This document shows, in pieces, positions 35,450 to 45,184 of a stretch of DNA of 64,000 nucleotides. The notes under the pieces are model-generated. The model saw nothing but the letters and a program-made list of their open reading frames with translations. It searched no databases and was not told where the DNA came from. Position numbers and translations under genes: made by a program. Numbering within the stretch: the stretch's first letter is position 1; the number at the start of each line of letters is the position of its first letter. Origin of the DNA: Arthrobacter pascens (GTDB lineage Bacteria > Actinomycetota > Actinomycetes > Actinomycetales > Micrococcaceae); assembly GCF_030816475.1 (NCBI RefSeq), contig NZ_JAUSXF010000001.1:1736001-1800000 (forward strand). Reading direction: 5' to 3'.

Positions 35450-37583
35450 TCGTCTCGGTACCCTCGCTCCCGGCCTGGCGCCCCGGTACATCCCCGGCGA
35501 GGCCCTGATCAGTTATGCTGCCAGGCTGGAATTGCGCATCGGCGTGGACCCCGGTTACGAGTGGTCACTGGCTCGCAGCAGGGAAATGGCCATTCGCCGG
35601 AAGGGCATGAATAACGACCGGGCGCAACGGAGGCTGGCTATCCTCTGCGAGCAAATGACAGGCATCCCGGAGGGAACCTTTGAACGCCGATACCGATGCC
35701 GTGACGTCATCGAAAACGCATGTTCGCTCTGCACGGGAGAACCAGGAATCGAATTGGATGCCGGAGGTGGGCGACTAGTGTGCCCCACCCACCGGTGCTG
35801 GACAGGCCCGTCAATCGCACGAGCAGGACTGAAGCCTTTTGAACTAGGGCAGCCCGGCGACGGCTTCATGCAACAGGTCGCGCCCGACGTCTTCGAGGCG
35901 GCGGACTTCCTGGACCGGGTGATGAACCAGGGAACTGCGCACCGACGCTTGGTTGATGAGGTTATCGGCCGCGTCGACCGTGCACGCACAATCGCCGCCC
36001 GCTCCAGCAGGCTTGGCCATGGCATTCGGTCCGTAATTCAATCGCCTTCCGAAGCCGCACTGGTCGCGGCCCTTGTCGGGACACTGACCACCCCCGACGT
36101 CCTCACCCGTATCTTTGACCCGCGTCTGACCTTCCGTGAGGCGCACGCCACCCTGGCGTCCGTTGTGGCGGAAAAATATCCAAGGGCGGAGAGTCCGGTT
36201 ATCGACCAGATGTGGCTGCTCATCCGCCCGACCTTTTCCTGGATCCGGACCACCAAACTCGGCCAAGCGGCGGTGGAGCGGTTTACCCCGCTCATTATCC
36301 CGCCGGACACAATCAACTTCAGCCAAGTGTCGTTTCCGCTTGAGCCCTTCAGCAGGTCCTTGGACTGCCTTAGTGACAAGGGGCGCGTCGGCGACGGAGG
36401 ATGGTCTGACAGGTATGTCGTTGCCCAGTCTGATCCGAGCGTCCCGGAGAAATTCATCTGCGTTGGCGGGCACATCCAGAGCACCTACAGGAGCCATGCC
36501 CGAAGGTTCAAGGACGAGGATTTCCACTGCGCCATCTGCTCCGGCTCACGAGCAGTAGCCGGACTGAATTCGCTCGGTGACCTCATGCCCCGCGTGGCAT
36601 CCGAATGGGACGGTGTGGCTAACGGCGACCTTTCTCCATACATGGTGACACCAGGATCAGACCGAAAGGTCGCGTGGATCTGTGCGAAGGGCCACCCCTA
36701 CGAGGCTTACATCACCAACCGGACTCTGCGGGGAACTGGCTGTCCGTTCTGCGCCGGCAAGGCGCTCCGGGCCGGATTGAATGACCTGGCGACCACCAAT
36801 CCTCAAGAGGTCCTCATGTGGGACCACGATGCGCCTGAAAACCCGAAGCCCACCGACGTTTCTGCGGGGAACAACAAGGTAAAGATCTATCTGGTCTGCC
36901 CCAACGGACATTCGTTCAGTTCTACGCCGGCGCGTTTGGTCAGAACCGGTGGCCGGTGCAAGGAGTGCGCAGGTACTGTTCTTGTTGCCGGTCTAAACGA
37001 CCTGGCTACACGACGGCCGGATGTGGCCGCTTGGTGGCACCCCACGAAGAACGGCGCAATTAAACCGGAAATGGTTAGAACCTCGAACGGAAACATGTTT
37101 TGGTGGCAATGTCCGGACGGCCACGAGTTCACCGCAACAATCAGGTACCGGACGAACTGCACTTGGCAGACCTGCCCGGCAGACACAGGACGGCTCCTCG
37201 TATCTGGATACAACGACCTGACAACCAAAGAACCGGACCTTGCCAAGGACTGGGACACGGCGCTCAATGGCCTGGGAGCATCGCAAACGGTCCGGGGCAA
37301 CATCAAGCGTTACTGGACGTGCGCCCACGGACACACACAGTCGTCCAAAGTGGCGAACCGCCGCCGGACCGGCGGCTGCACCGAATGCTCCCCAGAAGAG
37401 CGAGTCGCTCCTGCGCGAAAGTTTAAGCGCGGTCGTAACGGTTGGGACACGCGAAAGGCGGCCGCCAGCTCAGTTGTGCCCGCCGACTTAAAGCACGGGG
37501 TCGCGGTGCTGTCGGGTACTGACGGATTGGATCAGCACCCCAACACCCGGGCACAGAAGGCGGGTTTAGCTTCGCAAGAGTGA
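35439..37583 (+). CDS. tniQ: TniQ/TnsD-family target selector with tandem zinc ribbons
   Basis: Protein of 714 residues. The N-terminal TniQ domain shows PGEALISYAARL, a zinc-binding CSLC (95-98) and CPTHRC (115-120). The middle 200 residues are helical, probably DNA-binding. From about residue 374 to 650 come four repeats of a zinc-ribbon unit (GLNDLATTNP, W-x-x-x-NG, W-x-C-x-x-GH, C-x-x-C; metal pairs near 415/435, 487/507, 558/579 and 628/647), matching the family PF14311, preceded by a half unit (C341, C364/C367). TnsD/TniQ proteins read a fixed attachment site in DNA; here this should be the end of nrdF. The tandem ribbons could read extended DNA. It is the last gene of the transposition operon. 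Confidence 0.9.
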   Translation: MHASRLGTLAPGLAPRYIPGEALISYAARLELRIGVDPGYEWSLARSREMAIRRKGMNNDRAQRRLAILCEQMTGIPEGTFERRYRCRDVIENACSLCTGEPGIELDAGGGRLVCPTHRCWTGPSIARAGLKPFELGQPGDGFMQQVAPDVFEAADFLDRVMNQGTAHRRLVDEVIGRVDRARTIAARSSRLGHGIRSVIQSPSEAALVAALVGTLTTPDVLTRIFDPRLTFREAHATLASVVAEKYPRAESPVIDQMWLLIRPTFSWIRTTKLGQAAVERFTPLIIPPDTINFSQVSFPLEPFSRSLDCLSDKGRVGDGGWSDRYVVAQSDPSVPEKFICVGGHIQSTYRSHARRFKDEDFHCAICSGSRAVAGLNSLGDLMPRVASEWDGVANGDLSPYMVTPGSDRKVAWICAKGHPYEAYITNRTLRGTGCPFCAGKALRAGLNDLATTNPQEVLMWDHDAPENPKPTDVSAGNNKVKIYLVCPNGHSFSSTPARLVRTGGRCKECAGTVLVAGLNDLATRRPDVAAWWHPTKNGAIKPEMVRTSNGNMFWWQCPDGHEFTATIRYRTNCTWQTCPADTGRLLVSGYNDLTTKEPDLAKDWDTALNGLGASQTVRGNIKRYWTCAHGHTQSSKVANRRRTGGCTECSPEERVAPARKFKRGRNGWDTRKAAASSVVPADLKHGVAVLSGTDGLDQHPNTRAQKAGLASQE

Positions 37584-37754
37584 GGCAGTACGCCCTGACA
37601 GGACGAGGCCCAGGGCCAAGTCTTCTTGGTATGGGTTCCGTGGCAGCGGGAAACCTGTGCAGATCGGAGAGAACCACGCGGGTCCGGTTGGGCTATCGCC
37701 TGGGCCGGGGACGGCGCAGCGCTTCATGCCGGGCCGATGCCGGGCTGGACGTCG

Positions 37755-38501
37755 TCAAGGCTTGTTAGGGCGAGTGCGTGCCATGTGGTTCCATATGGCG
37801 TGGTCTACGACCCAGGGTGTCAATTGCAATGTTGTTGCCGTTTCCTGGAGTAAGTTCCGCGCTTCGGTCACGGTTACTTTTCGTCCAAGGACGTTCTGCA
37901 GCCACTTGAGGACGTGGCGGTCCGGCTTTACGTGATTGTCATCGCCTGCGGTCATCCAGATGTAACCCGTGCGGATGCCTTGGTTCCCGCTTCCCTTGAC
38001 GGCCTTAATCCGTTTCTCAACCTTGGCCAGTCGCTCGGTCTGGGAATCGGACAGCAGCGTCTTGACATCGCTTAGGGTCTGGATTCCTTCGCCAACTAGG
38101 GCTTCAGCGATTTGTCGAGTTGCCGCACTCTTCAGGATGCCGTTGGTTGTGGACGTTCGGGTGTTGCTGCGTAGGACTTTGTCGGCCAGGTACGCATCGG
38201 TGAAGTCGTGAATGGAGCAAAGAAAGTCGGTCAGCGTCTGCTCGTTTGGTCGGGGGCTCAGTTTCGTCTCCAACTCTGGCCCACGAAAAATGACCGGGGA
38301 CAGCTTAGCGAATTCGGCGTAGCGGAAAACCAACGGGGAGACCACGGCGTCGTAGTCGAGACCGATGGAAAATGTGGCATCGAGAACGCAGAGCGATAGA
38401 TGAGCCCAGCGTGCCTTGCGCGGCTCCGGTCCAAGTTCCTTCACGGCGATGATCACAGCGTGAACCTCGGCCGGATCCAACTGGGCAGTACTCACAGGCA
38501 C
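37755..38501 (-). CDS. HhH-GPD-like protein, convergent to tniQ
   Basis: Protein of 248 residues, mostly helical. The stretch GIRTGYIWMTAGDDNHVKPDRHVLKWLQNVLG recalls (shortened here) the helix-hairpin-helix and conserved Asp region of the DNA-glycosylase superfamily, with 'VKPDRHVLKWL' as its core. The catalytic lysine of glycosylases is not obvious, so it may be a binding protein rather than an enzyme. It lies between tniQ and the next cargo genes; whether it belongs to transposition or cargo is open. Confidence 0.6.
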   Translation of the reverse strand: MPVSTAQLDPAEVHAVIIAVKELGPEPRKARWAHLSLCVLDATFSIGLDYDAVVSPLVFRYAEFAKLSPVIFRGPELETKLSPRPNEQTLTDFLCSIHDFTDAYLADKVLRSNTRTSTTNGILKSAATRQIAEALVGEGIQTLSDVKTLLSDSQTERLAKVEKRIKAVKGSGNQGIRTGYIWMTAGDDNHVKPDRHVLKWLQNVLGRKVTVTEARNLLQETATTLQLTPWVVDHAIWNHMARTRPNKP

Positions 38502-38789
38502 TCCTTCGTCGATGCTTCCTACATCGTAAGGGCGTCATCGCGCTGGGGACGGCTATGGCGCGAGATGTTGTACGGGGGTGCACTTCGGATCTTGCAAGCC
38601 AGTTCGACGGACGTTCCCCGAATTGGGAAGGCATGCCGGCGCGTCCATACACCATTCACTAGGTGAAGAACCTTAAGGAGTGTTTTCAGGGTGAGGACGG
38701 CTTAAGCATTCCCAGCGAAACCAGTGTGTGGAGGCAGGCCTGCTGTAGCCTGATCCCTACCTGCGCAGTGAACTTGAAGGGACTTGCAG

Positions 38790-39461
38790 ATGGCCAGCGA
38801 TGACATCCAACATGTGACCGTACACTTTTCCGGCAGGACCTTTACGACGGTTGAATGGGTCAATGAGGTGCTTATAACCTGCGAGTACGCTTACAACCTC
38901 GCTGTGGTGGCCTTGATGATAAACGACCCCAACAATCCAAAGATCACGCCAAGCGACCTTCTCACGATTCTCGGGGACGGTGCGCCTGCATTTCAGGCGG
39001 AGGCGAACGCGGAGTTCAGGTCGGTCATATGGGAGGAAGATCGCTTACGGGTTCAGCAGTTGGTTTCCGGTGATTCATTCAACCTGGAGCTGAGCGGAAT
39101 TAGTAAGGCAATCAGGGAGCTCAGGATTCTTTTTGATCCAATCGAGCGCCTTCGACGTCGGCAATCTGTTCAGCATGAGAGAGAGATGCATAAGACTGAA
39201 GAGCACGCGGCTCGCCGTAAAAACCACGAGGCCGACTACTCATTTATGCGGGAAGTCTTCAGTGATCCAGAGTCTCCTTTCAATCAACGGACTGAGGGAC
39301 TTGACATGGAGCGGAAGATTGCACTCTTCAATAGCCTTTTTCGGACGACCGATGATATTTATGACCGCTTGGATAGAAGTAATCCTCGAATCATTGAAGG
39401 GACCATTGAGCCCGACGATAGTCCTGAAGGGTCCGACGGTGTGGGGACCCAGGGTAAATAG
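38790..39461 (+). CDS. Hypothetical protein, 223 aa
   Basis: Starts with ATG 38790 (MASDDIQHVTVHFSGR) behind GAAGGG; a TTG two codons earlier is less likely. It looks soluble: an N-terminal beta-rich part, then long charged helices (RLRRRQSVQHEREMHKTEEH). No family is recognised. The codon and base use is more AT-rich than the flanking transposition genes. Confidence 0.6.
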   Translation: MASDDIQHVTVHFSGRTFTTVEWVNEVLITCEYAYNLAVVALMINDPNNPKITPSDLLTILGDGAPAFQAEANAEFRSVIWEEDRLRVQQLVSGDSFNLELSGISKAIRELRILFDPIERLRRRQSVQHEREMHKTEEHAARRKNHEADYSFMREVFSDPESPFNQRTEGLDMERKIALFNSLFRTTDDIYDRLDRSNPRIIEGTIEPDDSPEGSDGVGTQGK

Positions 39462-39645
39462 ATGCTCACCGGACAAGCTGGATGCCAAGATCTTATGTTT
39501 CTATAGGCCGACACCAAAGGGCTACGTCTTCAGGGTGCGTCAGACTTAGTAGTGATGCTGCGCAAATAACTTCGTATGATTACCCAAGTGAGCCTATGCA
39601 TCGGCGAACTGACCACTTGGCCCCCGTTACCGAGGTCGATAACAG

Positions 39646-40190
39646 CTACAATCCCAAACCACAGGAAAGAAAGCGGAATAAACATCGACCCAACCGCCGC
39701 TTGATCGCGTGGCGTAATGTTACCTGCCTACCGAAGAGATCCGGCATTGCAGGCCCGTCGAAGTTCTCTCCGAACTGACGTTTCATAGCTGCTATCGCAT
39801 CAAATCTCCATGCTGCCTGATGCCCGTTTGCTAACGTCATTTTCAAGTCAGGCCCGTCATACCGATAGTCATTCGTGAGGTCCAGCGACGGCAAAAGGCC
39901 TAAATTGAACATACCTTCGAAGGCGAGGTGGACGCCGACGATTTGCACTGGAGCTAGGCCGGCGTTGCGGGCAACAACAGCTATTTGAAGACCATTGTTT
40001 CCGATCTTCCACCCCAGGGAGAGCGGGCGGTCACCCTAACGCGCGGCCCAGCATGCCTATACGTCGCTACAGCCACAGCCACAGCCAACGCGACAACGGA
40101 CACGACCAAGGCGACTAAGGCTATCGTCGGTGCCGCGTAGCTTACCCACTCCGGAGCGTTGTTCAGGGTCGCCGGGGACTGACAGAACAA
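39646..40190 (-). pseudogene. Frameshifted membrane-anchored hypothetical gene
   Basis: The first frame (from ATG 40190) gives an N-terminal membrane anchor (PTIALVALVVSVVALAVAVA) and stops after a short stretch at 39981. Shifting the frame near 40020 continues with KIGNNGLQIAVVARNAGLAP, then QIVGVHLAFEGMF, to a stop at 39646. Together they make one protein of about 180 residues: an N-terminal helix followed by an immunoglobulin-like beta domain with a basic end. The shift suggests decay. The region 40191-40585 upstream holds no convincing gene. Confidence 0.5.
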
Positions 40191-40585
40191 AGTCTTTCCA
40201 CGCCAACGGGTCGTCCAGGAATTGTTCCCGATCTTCGGCAGTGCTCTCCAGCCATTGACCCAACAAATTCAGCATGAAACATATTGCCCCGAACCGGGCG
40301 TCCATCGTGGCCGACGGGCAGAGGCTGCCATTGGCATCGAACCGGAGCCGCAGGTCATCGGTGCTGACGCGCCCACAGCGGCGTGCCGATAAGCCAGGGA
40401 CGCGCGCGCCCGCTACCGTGGCCGTATAACGGCACTTCGAATGTGGGCCGATTGCGCCTGCATGACGAGCCACGCGACTGGTCAGTTCGGGGGAGCGCGC
40501 TGGCAACATCGGGAAGTGTGAGGAAGAAGATGAATGCGTCGACCCCAATTCGAGGACAGAACCAGCTTCACGCTAAGGAGATTGG

Positions 40586-42079
40586 GTGAGTAGCGAAGCT
40601 CCACGGTGGTCGGGACGAGACGACGGTCTGTATACCGGGAGGTTCCCGCTTGCGGTCGAGGGTTACCCGATGCGTCGGGTCGAGGAATTGCTGCCAGGCG
40701 TCACTACAGTGACACCGCACGCACGTTATTACTCTTTGCACGCTTACGTGGCGACGGCGGTGTCCACGCACAAGGATCTGAACCCCGTGGATACCTTGCG
40801 GCGCTGCGAGGTCGTATTTGGGGCCATCTCGATTCAGCACGCTCGACGATTCCCCGACCAGCATCGTGGCATGTCACAGGCCCACGGCCATGACATCATT
40901 TCGGCTTCGATGCGGGACGGCGAATTAAATGTCTCAGCGCTTGCCGCGTCCGGCTCATATGCCCAAGCGTCGCGAGGATTTCTAGGACCCTACCTGGCTA
41001 GTGAGCGTCTGCTCGGACTGATTACTTCAGGGGGCGAGCTGATGGCTCCCGGGCCTAAGTCAGATGAACGAGGGCTGAAGCTCGCGTTCGAGGGCCTCCT
41101 CGACCTCGCCAAAATGGACTCCATCCCCTGCAGCATCCTGGAGGGGTACTCAAGCCTTTGCCTCTGCGGTCAGCACGCACTTGAACGCAGTTGGTTGAGG
41201 TCAATCATGTTCCCATCCCAGCTCCTGGAGGACGTCGCCACCCATAGCCGCCGGACACAGACAGCCCTCATGCTCTGCCGGCTCATAGAAATGTATGAGC
41301 CCGATAATTTGTCACTGGAACTGAGCCGAAAGCTCATCGCCGACTCGAGAACCTACGGCGACGATCAACTGCGGCATTTGGAGATTCTTCCTGCATGGCG
41401 GGGGGTTGTCCTGAGGCGCTGGTATACGTGGGCTTGGCGGGACCTCTGGCGCTGGCTTGTCAACGAGCAAATGACGGGAGCTGTGCCCATCGCTCAACTG
41501 CAACGTGCACTGTCGGAGCACTTACCGGACCAGAAGCTCTCAAGCTTTCGTAAAGAACTTCCCGAGGGCGTGGAAGCAGGCCGGCTGGTCGACGCCGAGT
41601 ACGCTCCGGCCATTGACTCGCTGAAAACTGGCCCGAAAAACTTGGCGTGGCTCATGATCGGAGCCGGTCGGGTCGGCCAGCTCTCCGATCACGTGGCACC
41701 ATATTTCGAAAGCACCGAACGCGAACGCCGAAACTACGAACTGACCCCCTCATGGTTGAGGGATTTCCTGAACCAGCGGAATGATCATTCGGTGCGTGAT
41801 GTCGCATTCGAGCTCACCGGGGTGCTCCTTGCCCGGTCCCAACGTGTCGCGATGAGCAAGTCATCCTTCACGAACGGGCGATGGCGGGTTCCGACCAGGC
41901 TGACAGTGCGGGACGGCTATGCCTTCCGGGAATCCAATGAAGGAGGGGGTCCGGTGTCCCTGCGGTGGGATCAACTTACCCAAGTAATGAGTGGTCTTGG
42001 CATGGTCAGGCGTGTCGCTGGTGACACAAGGGGCGCGGCCGAGCGCTGGACCCTTACACGGAACGGCCGCGACCAGTGA
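40586..42079 (+). CDS. Unrecognised 497-residue protein, partner of the phospholipase-D-type protein
   Basis: Starts with GTG 40586 behind TAAGGAG. It is a soluble, largely helical protein (VTTVTPHARYYSLHAYVATA near the start, then Trp-rich RRWYTWAWRDLWRWLVNEQM around residue 270). A CLCGQH stretch might bind metal. No family is recognised. Its stop overlaps the start of the next gene (GTGAGC; 4 bases), so both are one translational unit. With the nuclease-like neighbour it is a candidate two-gene defence module. Confidence 0.75.
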   Translation: MSSEAPRWSGRDDGLYTGRFPLAVEGYPMRRVEELLPGVTTVTPHARYYSLHAYVATAVSTHKDLNPVDTLRRCEVVFGAISIQHARRFPDQHRGMSQAHGHDIISASMRDGELNVSALAASGSYAQASRGFLGPYLASERLLGLITSGGELMAPGPKSDERGLKLAFEGLLDLAKMDSIPCSILEGYSSLCLCGQHALERSWLRSIMFPSQLLEDVATHSRRTQTALMLCRLIEMYEPDNLSLELSRKLIADSRTYGDDQLRHLEILPAWRGVVLRRWYTWAWRDLWRWLVNEQMTGAVPIAQLQRALSEHLPDQKLSSFRKELPEGVEAGRLVDAEYAPAIDSLKTGPKNLAWLMIGAGRVGQLSDHVAPYFESTERERRNYELTPSWLRDFLNQRNDHSVRDVAFELTGVLLARSQRVAMSKSSFTNGRWRVPTRLTVRDGYAFRESNEGGGPVSLRWDQLTQVMSGLGMVRRVAGDTRGAAERWTLTRNGRDQ

Positions 42080-44784
42080 GCGCGTTGGCAGACCCGCTGA
42101 ACGTACCGGCACTATTGCATGAAATGGAGGCGAGCGGTGACTGGGATGTCCAAGAAGCGCTTTTTCTGACGTTCAACGCGGACGTCGCGTTCCTGGAACG
42201 CGGCGTCCTGGGCCTTTGCCAGTCAATGGGTGCGCGGGTCACAGTCATTGCAGACGCCGGGATGTGGCGCCCCGATCCGCTCGCCATGAAAGGCGCAGGC
42301 ACCCAGTACCTCGTTGGCCTCGCGGCGCATAGTGGCGCTTTCCACCCGAAACTAACCCTCCTCGTGGGAGACGACCGGGTGTTAGCGCTGATTGGGTCAG
42401 GGAATCTGACGATGGGAGGGTGGCAGCACAACTCGGAATTATGGAATGTGCTTCGCGCCGAGGACGGGCAGGCACCGCAGGCCCTTTCCGACTTAGCTGA
42501 ATGGCTTGAACTACTGCCTGCCAGCGTACGTCTCGCGTCGGACCATGCTGCCGCACTGAACAGGGTCGCTGCCAAGCTGCGCGGCACGCTGGAACGTTTC
42601 ACTCCCATTGATGACGGAGCGCAGCTGGTCACCAACCTCGACCGATCTTTCCTGTCACAGCTGCCAGGTGGGCCGGTTGATGAGTTGACGTTGTACGCGC
42701 CGTTCATTGACGAACACGCGCGCGCGGTCAGGGCGCTGGTAGAACACTTCCCGACCCCAAAGCTCACCCTTGTTGTCCAACCTGGTTTGACCGTGGTCGA
42801 ACCCCAGGCCTTGGCTAGTGTCCTGAGGGGCCAGACAGGTCTGACCGTAGTCGCCGATACTTCACATCGGTATCGCCATGCGAAATTGGTGGAATGGCGT
42901 CGGGGACCATACCGCCAGGTGCTGACAGGCAGCGCGAATCTGTCCGCCGCAGCCATGCTCAACACGGTAAGCAGCGGGGGAAACGTGGAGCTTGGGATCC
43001 TCACAAACGTCGACGAACCGTTATGGCCCGAGCCCGGGCTTGACCCGAACCATCGTGTTCAGCTGGAGAGCATTACAGATATTCCGGCGCTACGAATAGG
43101 GACTATAGCTCCAGAGACAACCGGGCTCGCTGTGCCCCAGCTGCTTAGCGCGGTGCTCGCCGGCAATGAATTAAGAATCGAGCTAGCGTATCCGGTCCCG
43201 TTCGCCGTCGAGGTCGAATACACCAATAACCCGCTCAATGACTCCTGGAATCGTCTCGGCACGATAGTCGCCGGGCACAGCACTGCTTCATTTCCGGCAG
43301 ACCAGCTGGGAGACAGCGCGCTGCTGAGACTCGACTGGGCGGGTGGCGACGAAACGATCCTGGCTCGAGGCCCGGCTGTGCCTGCTTCCGTGCCGGAACG
43401 GCTCAGAACGCGACCGGCCGCGGGGCGCGCAGCCGGTGGCCCGCGGATCAAGTCGCGCGACGATCTTCTAGGAGTCGATCTCCGCTATCTAGACGCATTC
43501 GCAAGCCAGCTCACAAAAATCCACGAAGACGTCACCGCACTCAAGACCCCGTCCACCCGCAGCAGCGGCACCTCCACAGCATCGGGAGCAGAACGCAACG
43601 CCGAATTTGAAGAGGAACCAGCCGCATGGCTGTGGGAACTTGAGCAAACTGCGCAGCACCTTCACGGCCCCGTCTTTTCGGGCTTCGCCCTCGGCCTCCC
43701 AACACCGGTGCAGTCAACCGGGTGGGAGAACTTCGATTCGAGCGAAACCGGTGACCTCGACGCCGATGCCGCCATTTACGGTGATGACCAGATCGCACCG
43801 CCCACTGACAACCCCGAGCCCGTTGAGCCATTGATGCATGCAGCCGACCCGGACAGGATCAAGAAAGCCAGGCGCGACCGGGTCCGGGCGTTTGCCACGA
43901 TGCCCGGCCGACTCAGCACGGTCTCCTACCTCGGCCTCGCGCGCCTCGCGCTGTGTTTCTACTGCGCGGGGGACTGGAAAGAACACGACCCCGAACCCAT
44001 AAGGCTCGTCACCTCGTTCCTGAGCAAGGCTCTGGACCAGGCGCATACTTCCGGCATGGGCGACGAGGCGAAAGCACTGGCCGCCGTCGCTCTGACCTGC
44101 GTGCGACGCAGAGTCGATAACACGGCAACCTCGCCGGCCACCCACGAGGCTAAAAGGCTGCATGATAGGTGCAGAGACCTCGACCTGGGTGCTGTCCCGC
44201 TTCCACTTGTGACCGAATACACCCAATGCCTGTCCGCGCCCGGCGGCCGACCCCTGGAAACCGCTGATGTCTATGATGAGCTCCACACCTTCTCCGAACA
44301 CCCTCTGCTGGACGCCGCCATGCTGGCGGCGGAGGGCCATGGATACGACGCAGAAGTGCTGGGGCCGTATAGCCTGCAGATCTCGGTCAGGTCGAGGGAC
44401 CCGCTCCAGGGCGCATTGAAAATATTGGCCGCGTCTAAAGTCCCCCTCGGGGTGGTATCGCAGTCACAGACAACGGGAAAATCGGCCATCGCGTTGTGGT
44501 CCGATCCTGACTTGTACTGCATCGAAATCGACGACCGAGACCGCTGGGTCCATTACCGATCCACGCACGCGTTGAACGTGATTCTTGCAGCAATCCAGTC
44601 ATCTGACGGCAGACGGTTCAGAGTCGACCACGGCCCCTTTAACCAAGCCATCCCCGAAGCGAAGCTACTAGCCGAGCGCTTTGGCATCCAGATGCCCAGA
44701 AAGGCCGGAGTGCCTCCGGGAGTCTGCCCGGACTGTTTCATGATGCTCACGCCCGCGGGTATTTGTGCGACGTGTGAGGCGTAG
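42076..44784 (+). CDS. Phospholipase-D-type nuclease with C-terminal zinc ribbon
   Basis: Protein of 902 residues. Two HxK half-sites are visible: His90-Pro-Lys92 with GSGNLT (107-112), and His268-Ala-Lys270 with GSANLS (285-290). This is the paired catalytic motif of the phospholipase D superfamily, many members of which are nucleases. A linker with low complexity lies around 505-560. A helical 300-residue region follows. The protein ends with CPDC and CATC about 14 residues apart, a zinc ribbon. The gene begins inside the stop of its 497-residue partner. A DNA- or RNA-cutting effector guided by the partner is plausible, but the exact system is not one I recognise. Confidence 0.82.
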   Translation: MSALADPLNVPALLHEMEASGDWDVQEALFLTFNADVAFLERGVLGLCQSMGARVTVIADAGMWRPDPLAMKGAGTQYLVGLAAHSGAFHPKLTLLVGDDRVLALIGSGNLTMGGWQHNSELWNVLRAEDGQAPQALSDLAEWLELLPASVRLASDHAAALNRVAAKLRGTLERFTPIDDGAQLVTNLDRSFLSQLPGGPVDELTLYAPFIDEHARAVRALVEHFPTPKLTLVVQPGLTVVEPQALASVLRGQTGLTVVADTSHRYRHAKLVEWRRGPYRQVLTGSANLSAAAMLNTVSSGGNVELGILTNVDEPLWPEPGLDPNHRVQLESITDIPALRIGTIAPETTGLAVPQLLSAVLAGNELRIELAYPVPFAVEVEYTNNPLNDSWNRLGTIVAGHSTASFPADQLGDSALLRLDWAGGDETILARGPAVPASVPERLRTRPAAGRAAGGPRIKSRDDLLGVDLRYLDAFASQLTKIHEDVTALKTPSTRSSGTSTASGAERNAEFEEEPAAWLWELEQTAQHLHGPVFSGFALGLPTPVQSTGWENFDSSETGDLDADAAIYGDDQIAPPTDNPEPVEPLMHAADPDRIKKARRDRVRAFATMPGRLSTVSYLGLARLALCFYCAGDWKEHDPEPIRLVTSFLSKALDQAHTSGMGDEAKALAAVALTCVRRRVDNTATSPATHEAKRLHDRCRDLDLGAVPLPLVTEYTQCLSAPGGRPLETADVYDELHTFSEHPLLDAAMLAAEGHGYDAEVLGPYSLQISVRSRDPLQGALKILAASKVPLGVVSQSQTTGKSAIALWSDPDLYCIEIDDRDRWVHYRSTHALNVILAAIQSSDGRRFRVDHGPFNQAIPEAKLLAERFGIQMPRKAGVPPGVCPDCFMMLTPAGICATCEA

Positions 44785-44906
44785 TCACCCAGCGGCACCA
44801 GGCCCCAGGAGGGCCCCAGTCTGCGCCTTCAGAACGAGGTCCTAGAAACTGCCGCGGCCTCCTCACGGCTGCGTGTGCGCGCCGAAATCCTGCCTCGACG
44901 CCGACG

Positions 44907-45161
44907 GCGCTCAAGAAGTTCCTGGGCGCGCCGGACAAGCTGATCCGCAACCCGGTGTACCGGAACGCCCCGAAGATGCGCATGTTCGAGACCAACCGGG
45001 TCGAAGAGGTCGAAGCCACCGACGAATGGAAGGCCTGGGAGGACTGCTACCGCGGGCGCAGCGCCGCCAGGGGCCGGAGGACAGCCGAGACCGACAAGGC
45101 GGAGCCGAAGACCGAGCTTGGCCGCGGCCGCAACGGATACTACCCGGTCCTCCGGAGGTAG
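44907..45161 (+). pseudogene. Remnant of a small mobile-element-type gene
   Basis: About 84 codons without a clear start, reading ALKKFLGAPDKLIRNPVYRN and later TDEWKAWEDCYRGRSAARG up to a stop at 45161. The composition is like coding DNA. I do not know the family; the fragment lies between the phospholipase-D-type gene and the end of the Wadjet operon and may be a scar from the assembly of the cargo. Confidence 0.4.
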
Positions 45162-45184
45162 CGGGGCACATCTGCGGCCACGGC

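Noticed and set aside
40057..40548. 163-codon minus-strand frame
   Set aside because: It overlaps the membrane-anchored gene, has a Ser/Arg-rich start and Cys-rich end typical of a shadow frame, and no binding site.
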